Numbered from the stretch's first letter, positions 12,201 through 24,043 are shown. The stretch: 64,000 bases of DNA from Castanea sativa (GCF_040712315.1 NC_134017.1:898001-962000); one strand, 5' to 3'. A program made the numbers and translations. Notes: a model not told the origin generated them from the letters alone.

Positions 12201-15200
12201 TATTTTTACTCTACATCCAGTTATATAGTAATGTCTTCTCATGCATGTTCTTGTCATCCAACTTGGTTTACTTATTAAGTGTTAGTTCTCCTATGAGAAA
12301 AGGAAAATAAGGATTATTAATATCATATGCCATTATATTTTTGGTGTTATTGACTTGCGTTTTGTGTCATCTTTTTGGTGTGAGGGATGTTTCAACTTTT
12401 CTGTATTGTTATTTCTCATTTTGTGCTTTATGTTGTTTCAGATACGAGGGAGCAAACTTCATGGAAAATTTAGGTATTATTCATCTTGGAAGTTGTTGAT
12501 ATCTATAGTGGATATATTTTTAATGTTACCTAGTTCCTTTTAAATTATTTTGGTTGAATAAGCTGCATGCTTACAAAGAGATGCTTACACCTATGTTTTA
12601 ACACATCTTCAAGATGATTTGTTCTTTTAAATTACCTGTGTGTTTGAATGATTGTTTGTCTGCATTTATTACCCTGCCTAATAACTTTTTAATATGTCAA
12701 TTCCTTTATAATGTGGTTCAGTGCCCCTCCTCCGCCACTTCAGGCAGGGACATTTTCTCGTGGCGTTGTGACTATGCGGTGTGATGTAACAACCTGCAGT
12801 TGTTCTCACATCTCACTTCTGGTGTCTGGTAGTGCTCAAACTTGCTTTGATGATCAGGTAAGCAACAAGGATTTTTGTGGAAATTCTTTTTTGGTATTGG
12901 AGATGTTGAGTTCTAATACTTTTATGATCTATTTATTTTCAGCTCCTGGAGAATCATATTAAGAATGAAATTATTGAGAAGAGCGAACTTGTTCATGCAC
13001 TGCCTGAAGGTGATGAAAAGAAAATTACATTCTCTGAGCCTCGTAAATCAGCTTCAATTGCTTGTGGGGCAACTGTATTTGAAATTTGCATGAAGGTCCC
13101 TACATGGGCTTCTCAGGTATTTCAACTACAGAACTCTCCTTCCTCTAGCCCCTGTTCCCCCCTTGTCATTGTAATATTGTATTTACTTTTTCCCCCTCTT
13201 TTCCTCTTATTTTTTGGGCAACTGTAATGAGTTTCTTTGTAAGGGTTGTGCTTTTTCTTGAACACGACCCTGATACAAACCTTATGCTTGATTAATTGAA
13301 CATCAATTTTCAATGTTGAACTGTCAGTTCACTTGTCAGTGGGGTTCCCTTTGAAAGTGAAAGCATAGCATAAATCAAGTTGCATGTAGTATAATGGCAC
13401 ATAACTACCAAAATTCAGTTGGTGATTTTATCTATGATTTATTTGGGTCTATAAAGTATAAATCTGTGATTTGATTCTGCTAATTAGGGGGAATCTTTAT
13501 GTGGCTGTAACCTTGGAGCTTGGATTCATTTAATTGCTGGAGATAATGGTTAGAGTAACCTGAATAAATGGCACCTTCCTTTTTGAGAGGCTGTCTAATA
13601 ATGTTACCTATAAGATTTTTGGATTATCTGGATTCTTGCAGATTCAAAGACCATCTCTTACAATGATTACCTTCAATACTTAGACCTACTCCCTTTTACA
13701 TTTGTGAAATGAGGAGCCTTGAAGTGGGACTGATTTAATTACAACAGGGTTGATAGCTCTTTATGAGCTCGTTCGTATTGTTTGATTACTTACTATGATT
13801 ATATGGCTTATAAATATGTAACAACAATCTCTGTTGTACCTAAAAAAAAAAAATATATATATATATATATATTCTTAATTATGCATTTAGTTGTATCAGT
13901 CTGTTCTGAACAGCATCCTCCCCCCCCCCCCCCCCCCCGCGGGGGCGCGCGCGCGCACGCTCCCCCTCTGTCTATTGGTGATCCTCCACCTAGAACTTAT
14001 AAGGGGAGGCGGGTGCCACTTGAGCTAGAGCTCATTGGCACTCTTGAGCATCCTTAGAACGTGTATAAATCAAAATTGCAAATTGGGTGGATTCACTGTT
14101 CACCTGTTTGAGCTGGAGTCAGATCTAACCTCTTTTTATACAGTTAGATTGCTGGCATTAGTGCATTATGGTTCATTATAAGATATTCTGAACTAGTGAG
14201 CACTGAACAATTTTAAGCCTCAGAGCTTGAGAAAATTATGCATGATTCAGCTTTGAGGCTCAAGTTCTTTGACCATTTGCACCTCTGAATGTATGGAAAG
14301 TTACTTGTTCTATGAATCTGAATTTATTTTGTAAAAAGATACTTTATTAAGCACACTTACTTTGCTGTGTTGATTTGGGGCAGCTAACTGGATGTTTATT
14401 ACTGTGTTTGTTGTGGTTTTATTATCAGGTTTTAAGGCAGCTAGCGCCAGATGTTTCATATCGTAGTTTAGTTGCACTTGGAATTGCAAGCATTCAGGGA
14501 TTGCCAGTTGCTTCTTTTGAGAAAGATGATGCTGAGCGTCTGCTTTTTTTCTGTTCAAGGCACAGAAAAGATACATTAAGAGACAATTTAATTTTTAGCA
14601 GCCCCCCTAGTTGGTTGAGACCACCTGCTCCTAGTCGGAAGAGGTCTGAACCAAGCCAAGGGACTACCCCTGCTTCTCATGATGGCATGTCTATTAAAAT
14701 TGATGAAGATGACAGAGATTCTAAATTGCGGAATGGGGTTAGCATGCCCTTACTTCCAGCTAGGCAAAGATTGAAGGTTGCCGCAATGAGGCCTATTCCT
14801 CATGTTCGTCGCCATAAAATGACACCATTTTCTGGAATGTCTGAGGCAGATGGGCATGATGGAGGCCAAATTAAGGTTACTTTGCCTGTTGTTACCCCTG
14901 TAAAGCAAAGTATTGTAGGATCAGCTCCCACAACACAACGAAGATCATATTCAAGCTCATCTCAAGCTAAGCAGATTATTTCCTTGAATCCACTTCCTTT
15001 GAAGAAACATGGGTGTGGTAGAAGTCCAATGCAGAATTGCTCCGAGGTGAGTTGTCTAATTATGTTTTATATGACCGGCTATGGTTTTGGCTGCAGATAT
15101 GGCTGTTTTGGAAATCCATTGTGCCTGTTCTTGCATCATACATTATGATGAAGAAAAGGAAAATATACAAAACAAAATTATACATCCAAATTACAGTTAC

Positions 15201-15967
15201 TTTTGTAGTAAAAAATGGAAGAAAAAGCAAAGCTTTTACTTTTATCAACTTCTTAAATTTGTTCCTTAATCACAGCATTGAATAAGAAAATTAACGCCAA
15301 GATGGTTTGATGAACCAATATCAGAATATCTTGCCCATTGGACTCTTCATAACACAGTAACTTTTTGTGGTAAATGTGTTTTTAAAATGAATGAAATGAA
15401 ACACACGTTAGAAAAGAAATTTTAGTGTTGTGTCCTCAGAAGTTTAACTCAAATCAAAGATGCTTCTAGGTGAGGAGGAGAACTTACTCTACTTGGTTGA
15501 CATTATAATTTTCTTATAGGAGGAGTTTCTGAAGGATGTGATGCAGTTTCTAATCCTTCGAGGACATACTAGGCTTATTCCCCAAGGTGGGCTTGCTGAG
15601 TTCCCAGATGCCATACTTAATGGGAAGCGTCTTGACCTATACAACTTGTACAAAGAGGTGAGTTCATTGAATTTTTCTGGTTAGTGGGAATTAGTACAAT
15701 TTGTTGCTGAAGAGTTCATGCATTTGTAGGTGGTTACAAGAGGAGGCTTTCATGTCGGCAATGGTATCAACTGGAAAGGGCAGATCTTTTCTAAAATGCA
15801 TAATTACACAATGACCAATAGAATGACTGTATGTTCTATAATCTTTCTTTGATCTTCTTGATTTTTAGTTCTTTTAGCAATGTTCTTTAATTCTGGTCCT
15901 ACTATGCCACCTTTGGGGTTTCTTTCTTTCTTTGTTTTGTTTTGTTTTGTTTTTTTTTTTTTTTTTG

Positions 15968-16020
<53 letters not shown>

Positions 16021-16907
16021 TGTGGAGGGGGGGAGGGGGGCAGGGGAGGAGTGTGTTGGAATTGGAAGAATGGTGAGGGCAAGGAAGGATGGTAAAACGA
16101 GTGGGAGGGCATAAATGCTTACTCCACAGGTTCTTAACCATAACTATTTAAATGTTAAGTTGTGACAAGCATATTTCGAATCTACTATGAGGAATAGAGT
16201 TATTGTTAATCACAAATACTTGTGAAAAACACATTTATTATAACACCATTTGATTTGGGTAATCTATTTGTTTTGACAGGGTGTTGGTAATACGCTAAAA
16301 AGGCATTATGAAACTTACCTTCTAGAATATGAATTGGCTCATGATGATGTCGATGGGGAGTGTTGTTTGTTATGTCATAGGTATGTACTTTTCCCTTTCT
16401 CACTCTCTCTGCTGAGATGATAATTAGTAATATCATTGTAAAATAAATGCTTACTTACAATGGAAGTTTACTACTGTTGAGCAGTAGTGCAGCAGGGGAT
16501 TGGGTGAACTGTGGCATATGTGGTGAGTGGGCCCACTTTGGCTGTGACAGAAGGCAGGGTCTTGGTGCATTTAAGGTATCAGTATTGCAACTCCTGAACT
16601 CCATAAGAACCTCTTGGTTGCAAAAACTATTCACCTCATAGCTATTATTCTCTTTGTAGCTTTTTATAATTTATACATGACAGGAGTTTGATTGTACATC
16701 GTACATGTGCTGCATTTACCGTACAAACTGGGATTTGTTCTGAAAAATTCATTATTGTAATAATTTGTTTTTAACTTGCAGGATTACGCAAAAACAGATG
16801 GGCTAGAATACATATGTCCACATTGTAGCATTACAAATTTCAAGAAGAAACCACAGAAAGTAGGAAATGGAGTTCCTCACGGCTCGATGATATCAAGACC
16901 ATTGTAA
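9253..16907 (+). CDS. ARID4: ARID and PHD-finger chromatin protein (ARID4 type)
   Basis: Nuclear DNA/chromatin-binding protein. Exons: 9253-9405, 9597-9785, 10464-10517, 10663-10751, 11663-11939, 12087-12143, 12442-12473, 12722-12857, 12943-13116, 14429-15046, 15520-15657, 15730-15828, 16280-16380, 16485-16575, 16782-16907. All joins keep frame and give 777 aa, near the roughly 750 aa usual for plant ARID4. A large plant-specific N-terminal region (1-590) includes a conserved [15 protein letters not shown] block. An ARID domain at about 593-695 ([48 protein letters not shown]) should bind AT-rich DNA. A PHD finger has ligands C701, C704, C715, C718, H723, C726, C748 and C751, suited to reading histone H3 tails. 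The start uses the first of two adjacent ATGs (MMFHSQG), as in relatives. Exon 1 uses a GTGCAG donor; the better-looking GTAATC 5 bp on would break the frame. Family ties to histone-deacetylase complexes are known for Arabidopsis relatives and not visible here. Confidence 0.95.
11076..11095. repeat. (CT)n microsatellite in ARID4 intron 4
   Basis: About ten CT units inside the fourth intron. It has no coding effect. Confidence 0.8.
13920..13960. repeat. C-run followed by CG-run in ARID4 intron 9
   Basis: Nineteen consecutive C residues are followed by a GC/GCGCGC tract. It sits in the 1.3-kb intron 9 just after a (TA)n run at about 13853-13872, in otherwise AT-rich DNA. The antisense strand could form a quadruplex and the CG run could take Z-form. 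Such runs are also prone to sequencing and assembly error. Confidence 0.85.
15972..16050. repeat. (GA)n plus G-rich tract in ARID4 intron 12
   Basis: About 19 GA units (15972-16010) run into ten Gs and then four further G-tracts (to 16050) on the coding strand, so the pre-mRNA itself could form an RNA G-quadruplex. It lies between exon 12 and exon 13, both of which encode ARID. Confidence 0.85.
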
Positions 16908-17562
16908 TTCATTTTTGCATTCCTTTTTTCGTTCATTGGCTTACCATTTTTGGGGTTTCTTTTTCTTATATCATGTATGAGAGACTCTTAGTTTGCTCGG
17001 CTAATGGGGTTGCATGTTCTTATTAAGTTCTCACCCACTTTCATTGCAATTAAATTAGGAGATTATGGGGAAAAGGACAAGGAGTAGAGAAGCATACAAG
17101 TCGATAAATAGAGGATAGGTGTCGCAGGCATAGTATTACAAGTAGGAATTTATATTTTCCACTTTTCAGTGGGGTGGATAGGTATTAAGGTAAAGATGCC
17201 CTTAATTTAGGCAGGGTGGTTGTAAAATATTTTGATTCTCCTTTGAACATTTGACTGATGTAGCTTAATGACGATGATAAATATATCCATTAAATGATTC
17301 CCTGTGTCTAGATTATCTGAAAAGAATAATCTTTATACTAAAGTTGATGTAGTTTATAATGGATATCCCACGGAACTCTGTTTATTGACAAGATGGTGTG
17401 ATTGACACAAAACAACGAGCCATCCGATGATTGCTAGTTGTTTCTAAATGAAAATACCAACACCCGTTTGAAATATGCCATAAATGACAGTCAATTTTCT
17501 TTCATGGTCTAAAGAGACCATGTATTTTTAGGTGAATATCCAGCATCAGTTCGTAATATAGG

Positions 17563-17757
17563 TTGATTTTTATTGATCATGGCCTATTTTATTGTGTTTT
17601 GGTATGCTTGTGTTGTGTGATGGTCTGGTGGCAGAATGGTTTTATTTATGAAATGTGTTTCTGCCTGTCCTGTTTTCTCTTGTTGGTTCCCTGTTTGCCC
17701 CTCTCAGGGTGCTCTGTTTCTTCAATAAAAGTTTTTAGGTTCATCCAAAAAAAAAAA
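17563..17757 (+). mobile_element. Probable LINE 3' tail
   Basis: A pyrimidine- and GT-rich stretch ends in ttcaataaaagttttt, a short spacer and a run of 12 A, the layout of plant LINE or processed-transcript 3' ends. No target duplication was found, so it could also be a processed cDNA tail. Confidence 0.35.
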
Positions 17758-18189
17758 AGTCTTCTTGTGCAGCTGGAAATGTACTGAAAAATGATCTCGC
17801 TTACTAAAAACGGATTTTTCACTTAAATTGTTCATAAATTAAATTGTTTATTTTTGTTTTTTAAGATTTACTTGTATTAAGCACAAAACCATGGCCAGAA
17901 ATCGAACAGGAAACGCCACTTGGAATTTGGAAGATTATAGTAGCTTATATTCGTCAATTAATTACTCCCTATGCTGCAAAAGTTGAGTCTCAGACTCAGC
18001 CTGGTTATACCTATAACAAATTTAGTGACAAATTTTTTGTTTGTTTGTTTGTTTTTTTTTTTTTTTTAACAATTTGTTCATATGATGAATTGTAATTGAT
18101 GCAATGATAAAGATTATGTCAATGGTGGGTTCATGTTAAAATTCACATCAAATCACAACTCAACATTTTATTTTAATTTTTCTGCTACA

Positions 18190-18370
18190 ACTATATTGTT
18201 TATTTTGCTGAAACTACTATAACAAAATATTTTTTATTGCTAAAAATAGTAAAATACTATTCACGCGTTTTTCATCGCTTGGCTGGTTCATGAACAGTAT
18301 CATGGGACCAGCCAAGTGAAATGCAAACGCACGCAAACGCAGATATGCCGCTACGCATACACACACTTAG
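18190..18370. mobile_element. Decayed MITE with perfect internal hairpin
   Basis: Contains cttggctggt at 18278-18287 and its exact complement accagccaag at 18307-18316, inside a longer imperfect inverted repeat reaching gcgtttttca and tgcaaacgc. The central tcatgggacc resembles the MITE family seen at 4910-5110. Confidence 0.5.
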
Positions 18371-18610
18371 CATCTTAAGTCCTTGGCAATGCTCTTCATA
18401 ATATGGTTCAAGTTAAAATGTACTTATTCAGTGGGAACTGCAAAAGTTTATATGAAGAATTGTGCCCATGATTTTTAGGGGAAGAGTATTTCAAGGTAAA
18501 CTTTAAATTGTAACAGCAGGCTATAGTCTTTTGCAATATCTAGCGAAAAGACTCATAGTAAGTCTTTTGGTTAAATATTGCAAAAAAGTGAGTTTATTTG
18601 TGATATTGGA

Positions 18611-19690
18611 ACTGTTGGAAGTTATTTGAGAAAATAAGGAAAGAGGCAAATTTTGGCAATGGTGTTGTCGAAATTCTAACAAAAAGGATGGGAGAGGAGA
18701 GAGAAATTATGTGATTGATGGAGTGAGAAAAATTTGAATTTCTGTAATGAGGATACTAAAATTCCTATCCAAAATTTGCTCTTAGATGAGGTGACAGAAG
18801 GAGTGCTCGAAAGGGAAAAAAAACTATTTGTGGAAACCAAGTTGCCGAAAATAGGAGAAAAAAAAAAAAAAAAAGAATTGTGGCAACCAAGTTGCCAAAA
18901 TGGGGGAGGATTTAATAGGAATTTTGGCAACCAAATTGCTGAAAGTGGGAGAAAAAAAAAAATTATGGCAACCAAGTTGTCGAAATTGTAGGGGAGGAGA
19001 GAGAAATATTTAATAGGAATTTTGGTATGCAAAAAAAAAAAAAAAAAAAATTGACCAAAATGAACTCCTGCTTCCATCATTTCTTCCAAATGGAAAATTG
19101 AAGCACGATAATTTATCGAGAATTTCCTTTAGCTACGGCTTATATAGGCGAATCCATGGAGGGTAATTCATACCATTGAATATTGCATTTACAGGCGAAA
19201 GGTTTATCAACTCTATTGGATTAAATCCCGAGTTATCACTGAAAATTGGAGGAGTCAATCACCTCTTCTTCCTTATTCTTATTCTCCAAAATACCTAGAA
19301 AGTTGGAATATATTCTTTATTCATTTTCAATAAAACCTAACCTACTGATATCACATCTGTCATGGATTCTTTTTTGTCTTTTTATTTCTCTTCTTCATTA
19401 TAAAAGGCAGCATGCACCATCACTTTTTGCATTGTATCTCCTCACAGAAAGTTACATTTTTCATATTGTTTCACTTACTTCCAATTGTTCATTTCTATAT
19501 TACTCTTCCGCTTTACTTCAGTATGCACAACTAAAGATTATAAGTTTTGGGTTAATGTGAGTTTTTTTTTTTTTTTTTGCTTTGCTTTGCTTTATTAACT
19601 TACAGCTCTAAAAATTAACATATTTATTTTATTGTATAAATATATGCTTTGTAAATATTAGAAGCTAATACATCGTAAAATATTATGTAT
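18611..19690 (+). repeat. Left inverted arm
   Basis: Pairs with the reverse complement of 20545-21193. The best matches are 18890-19045 and 19238-19690, with an extra segment of about 190 bp at 19046-19237 that the right arm lacks. Four GGCAACCAAGTTGCC-like palindromes occur at 18832, 18882, 18926 and 18967. Confidence 0.75.
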
Positions 19691-19734
19691 TGTTGCAGTT
19701 AATGATTGCTATATTTAGGCCTATACTTACACAT

Positions 19735-20545
19735 TATTAAAAAAATTTAAGTGACTGTGACATACCTTCTAAATCTTTTAGACTAAACTACAAATGAGTA
19801 CCATAAATAGGATATAATATACTAACCAGCATGTAATGTGCAAGCAGCCTTCAACCTTGTCCACATAGAACTTGCAATGAGGACATCTCCTCCAATTCTT
19901 TTTCTTGGCAAGCTCCGTCACCATTATATCTTCCCTCTCTCTTTCATCTTTGTTTAAATTTTGAAATTCCCTGCATTCAATACCTGCATGCCATGAAACC
20001 CTGCACTGTGCACAGAAGAGTCTTCGACAATTTGGACGCTCAGATGCAGTCACTACCTCCCCTCCATCATCTACTAACATAGCCGAGCAGTCCTTGTAGA
20101 GGCAGTAAAACTTTTGAGACCCAAGAAGCAATGATTAACAAAGGGCATCTCCCCATCTATCAAACACTACTTGTGGAATAATGTCACGGCAACACTGAGG
20201 CTCCAAGAGACCTCTACAGTTTGGATCAGGGCATTTCACTGATGATATATTTTCTTGTAACTTTGTTGCAAAATATTGGCTAATACCGTCAGCACAAAAT
20301 GAGTGAGTGCAGCTATTGTTTGTGAACATTTCACTGGTTAGTTTCCCATCCATGCAAATCATGCACAAGGTTTGAGAGGAATGAGAAGATTGACCAGTTT
20401 CTTTACCCTTTCCATTGTGATTTTTCATAGAAGAGGAACAGTACTCTTCCTCCACCAAAGGAGTTGGTGATTCCCTATTTATTCTTGAAGAGATTACTGA
20501 GGACATGAGAACCTCTTGAAGCTGTAACTCTTAGGCAATAGACAA
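19735..20545 (-). pseudogene. Broken copy of RBR E3 ligase exon 1
   Basis: A minus-strand copy of the neighbouring RBR gene, covering about residues 40-273 plus roughly 100 bp of intron 1. The coding part runs from about 20530 to 19826. Breaks relative to the intact gene: residues 1-39 absent and a CAA-to-TAA change just after the left edge; GAA-to-TAA at the codon for Glu170 (20132-20134); zinc ligands lost in RING1 (Cys120 to Gly) and IBR (Cys203 to Arg); splice donor context changed from TGCAG|GT to TGCTG|GT; exon 2 absent, so RING2 is incomplete. No functional ligase can be made from it. Many other residues are unchanged, so the copy is fairly recent. Transcription from the surrounding arms could make RNA complementary to the functional gene. 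Confidence 0.9.
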
Positions 20546-21193
20546 TATTTTACAATGTATTAGCTTCTAATATTTACAAATCATATATTTACACAATAAT
20601 AATAAATCTGTTAATTTTTAGAGCGGTAAGTTAATAAAGCAAAGCAAAGCAAAAAACTCACATTAACCCAAAACTTACAATCCTTAGTTATGCACACTGA
20701 AGCAAAGTAAAAGAGTAATATAACAATGAACAATCAGAAGTAAGTGAAACAATATGAAAAATGTAACTTTTCGTGAAGAAATGCAATGCAAAGATGCAAA
20801 ACAGAAAGTGATGGTGCATGCTGCCTTTTATAACGAGGAGAAGAAATAAAAAGACAAAAAAGAATTAATAACATAGATTCTATGTGTGATATCAGTAGAT
20901 TAGGTTTTATTGGGAATGAATAAAGAATATATTCTAAGTACTTTGGAGAATAAGAATCAGGAAAAATAGGTAATTGACTCTTCCAATTTTCAGTGCCACA
21001 ATTTTATTTTTTTTTTGGCATACCAAAATTCCTATTAAATATTTCTCTCTCCTCCCTTACCATTTCGGCAACTTAGTTGCCATAATTCTTTTTTTTCTCC
21101 CATTTTCGGCAATTTGGTTGCCAAAATTTCTATTAAATCATCCCCCATTTCGGCAACACCATGCCCCAATATTTCTAAATATATTCTTCAACA
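20545..21193 (-). repeat. Right inverted arm
   Basis: Reverse complement of the left arm. It contains GGCAAC-type palindromes at 21067-21081 and 21108-21122 and ends near cggcaacaccatgcc (21151-21165), with weaker pairing to about 21193. It separates the pseudogene from the intact RBR gene, which faces away. Confidence 0.75.
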
Positions 21194-21380
21194 AAATGAC
21201 TAAAAAGAAATGGAAGAGGAAAAGAAAGAAAGTAATTTGGAGAAAAAAATAAAAATAAAAATCTAAGCAGTAGACTGTAGAGCCGGGTCAAGAGTCTTTT
21301 TATATTCCTAGATATACATGCATGCATGGGGAAGCTGTTTATTAACACCAATACCAATCTATGCAGAATACTAAGCAGGG

Positions 21381-21418
21381 CCTCTAAATCCCCTGATTAG
21401 AGGTTCACGTATATAAAT
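21381..21418 (+). promoter_or_regulatory. Core promoter of the RBR gene
   Basis: TATAAAT at 21412-21418 lies 40 bp before the ATG, implying a short leader. Nine bases upstream of it ends a perfect 7-bp inverted repeat, cctctaa at 21381-21387 and ttagagg at 21397-21403, which could be a binding site for a dimeric factor. Confidence 0.5.
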
Positions 21419-21458
21419 ACGAACAGAATGAGATACTTCCTTAAATGAAATATCAAAT

Positions 21459-23356
21459 ATGGCAGCTGGAACATCAAGCTCTAACAATCATCTCTTGGTT
21501 GATGACTTCTACTTCTCAGCTCTCCATGATGACGAAGAACTACTCCCCATCTCAGATGAGAAATATGCCCAAGAATTACAGCTTCAAGAGGCTCTCATGT
21601 CCTCATTAATCTCTTCAAGAATAAATAGGGAATCACCAACTCTTTTGGTGGAGGAAGAGTGTTCCTCTTCCATGAAAAATCACAAGGGAAAGGGTAAAGA
21701 AACTGGTCAATCTTCTCAACCCTTCTCTCAAACCTTGTGCATGATTTGCATGGATGGGAAACTAACCAGTGAAATGTTCACAAACAATAGCTGCACTCAC
21801 TCATTTTGTGCTGACTGTATTAGCCAATATGTTGCAACAAAGTTACAAGAAAATATATCATCAGTGAAATGCCCTGATCCAAAATGTAGAGGTCTCTTGG
21901 AGCCTCAGTGTTGCCGTGACATTATTCCACAAGAAGTGTTTGATAGATGGGAAAATGCCCTTTGTGAATCATTGCTTCTTGGGTCTCAAAAGTTTTACTG
22001 CCCCTACAAGGACTGCTCGGCTATGTTAGTAGATGATGGAGGGGAGATAGTGACTGCATCTGAGTGTCCAAATTGTCGAAGACTATTCTGTGCACAGTGC
22101 AGGGTTTCATGGCATGCAGGTATTGAATGCAGGGAATTTCAAAATTTAAACAAAGATGAAAGAGAGAGGGAAGATATAATGGTGACGGAGCTTGCCAAGA
22201 AAAAGAATTGGAGGAGATGTCCTCATTGCAAGTTCTATGTGGACAAGGTTGCAGGCTGCTTGCACATTACATGCAGGTTAGTATATTATATCCTATATCC
22301 TACTTATGGTACTCATTTGTAGTTTAGTCCAAAAGATTCAAAAGGTATGTCACGTCACTTAAAATTGAGATAATGTGGTGATGATAGACCTAATAATTTA
22401 TAACATAATCCTGATATAGATGCATTTGAAATTAATAAATAAAATAAAATAATAATAAAAAACATACTTTTCTCATGTTTAAACATGTAATAGTAAAAAT
22501 TAAGAATTTTATAATTCAATTGACACTTTTTAAGTATTTTCTTTAGAGATATTTATGATTCAAATTTCTTTTTCATGATTATTGTTATAACTTAATTAAT
22601 CACTTTAGAGAGGGTTTTTTTTTTTTTCAAATTCTTTTTATAGATAATCATAATGCAGTTTTAATCTCAATCAAGTACATTGACATGATTTTAGAAAATC
22701 ATACTTTAGAGCATTAGCATTGGAGGTGTAAAACTCCCTAAATTACTATTTTAACAATACACCCGCTTAATTGAGGCTTACCTGAGTGTGTGTTACTAAA
22801 AAATTTTAACAACCATGAATAAATTTGTATATATACAACCTACTATTCATGGTTGCTAACAATAAAAGTATATAAAAGTACACAATAGAGGGAAGAGAGA
22901 GATGGGAGAAAAGAGAGAGAATGGGTTGATAGGGTAGTTTATATTATTTTAATGGGTTGTATGTAAAAATAAAAACTGAGATGTTGTGCGATGTTAAATT
23001 ACCGATTATCTCAAAAGTTTAAACTGTTGAGTTATAATAAATTTAATCATTTAACCACACAATTTTAACATGTGAGTTGTAAAATGAGTTGGTAAAATAT
23101 ATAAAGTAATTTTTTTTTTTTGTAAAGTAGATATTTGTTTTACAAATCGGGACGTTAATGCTTAAATTTGTTATAACTTTGCCAAACAAGATCTTTTGAT
23201 GCATATTAGGAATCAGTTTTAATTTCCTTCACTGTCGTCTACTTTTTTACATTTTTATTGTATTTTTACTTTATTTTTTACAGGTGTGGATTTCATTTTT
23301 GCTATGGCTGCGGATCTAATTGGACTGAAGTTCATCAATGTGGACGTACTTATTAA
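21459..23356 (+). CDS. RING-IBR-RING E3 ubiquitin ligase
   Basis: RBR ligases take ubiquitin from an E2 at RING1, pass it to a cysteine in RING2 and then to substrate. Exon 1 (21459-22276) and exon 2 (23284-23356) join in frame to give 296 aa. RING1 ligands: C94, C97, C112, H114, C117, C120, C138, C143. IBR: C181, C186, C203, C206, C211, C214, H219, C224. RING2 (254-292) starts CPHC, has catalytic C267 in GCLHITC, then RCGFHFCYGC. The N-terminal 90 residues are acidic then Ser/Lys-rich with no domain. It ends soon after RING2 with no ariadne domain or membrane segment, so it resembles the short plant RBR proteins related to RNF144. Without splicing, exon 1 would read into intron 1 and end at 22322, losing RING2. 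A MITE sits in the 1-kb intron, and a captured, broken copy lies upstream in reverse orientation. Substrate unknown. Confidence 0.9.
22709..23164. mobile_element. MITE in intron 1 of the RBR gene
   Basis: Ends are gagcattagcattgg and, inverted, aagcattaacgtccc, with further inner similarity (gtaaaac). About 455 bp, AT-rich, no coding capacity. The target duplication is not clear. It explains most of the intron's length. Confidence 0.55.
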
Positions 23357-24040
23357 GAACGTCGAAGTCCAAAGAATGCATTAGGAATGTGATTCAAATT
23401 TGAATGTCGTTCGGGTTAGAAATATATAAATTTTGATTTAGGATAATGCGCCATAGAGTATTTTTATCCATGAAATTCTATATTAAGAGCATTATTTGCC
23501 CTAAATTATAATTTTTTTTTAATTTATAAAACAAGTGTGAGGTTAATGGAACAAGTTGTTTTAGAAAAAGCTTATAAACAACATGATGCATTCTATTTAT
23601 ATAATGAAAAGTGGGCCGGTTCTCCTTGCAAGCCACGTGACGGTAATAGATAATACCACGTGTACCACACGGGTCTTACTAAGACTATCGCTCGAACCGC
23701 TCCTCTCTAGGTGCAGAACGAGAACTTCTACCATCAAGTCATATCCTGTGTGATTCCTTGCAAGCCATTTAGGCATGGGTCTAAAGCCCCCAAATAGAAG
23801 AAGGCCAACTGAATTCATAATCTATTTTTCTTTCTATATAGAAGTCAATCTCTCCCCAAATCCCAAATATTAATTAGCCAACATTTGAAAAATAATTTTT
23901 ATATAATAAATAATAATAATCTCTCTCCTCATGGGCTGTGCATTTTGGGTTGAGATTGCAACTTGGGTTTACTACTCAAAGAGAGTAAATAGAGAGGGAA
24001 AGAATTGGTGAACAATATATATCTCCTTAAAACACTATTA
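23357..24040. other. 3' flank of the RBR gene and spacer
   Basis: Begins with the RBR 3' UTR. The more GC-balanced stretch 23600-23820 looks like part of an old repeat, but I could not assign it. Confidence 0.4.
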
Positions 24041-24043
24041 ATA

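Larger units (their letters stand above)
16908..18610. other. 3' flank of ARID4 and spacer
   Basis: Holds the 3' UTR of the ARID-PHD gene (end not defined), a LINE-like tail at 17563-17757 and a MITE-like hairpin near 18279-18316. A stretch at 17870-17960 can be translated without a stop but shows no splice or domain support. Confidence 0.5.
18611..21193. mobile_element. Foldback element that captured an RBR gene fragment
   Basis: A 2.6-kb structure of two long inverted arms around an RBR ligase gene fragment. The arms are not gene-derived. They share a poly-purine stretch, GGCAAC-type palindromes, a promoter-like ataaaaggcagcatgcacc segment and a tttgctttgctttgcttta segment. The captured part keeps intron sequence past the splice donor, so capture was at DNA level and not through mRNA. 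Long TIRs with gene pieces between them are typical of Pack-MULEs and foldback elements; no transposase and no clear target duplication were found, so the family and exact ends remain open. Confidence 0.7.

Noticed and set aside
15804..16141. Several open frames around the GA/G tract in ARID4 intron 12
   Set aside because: They translate simple repeats in both directions; no domain.
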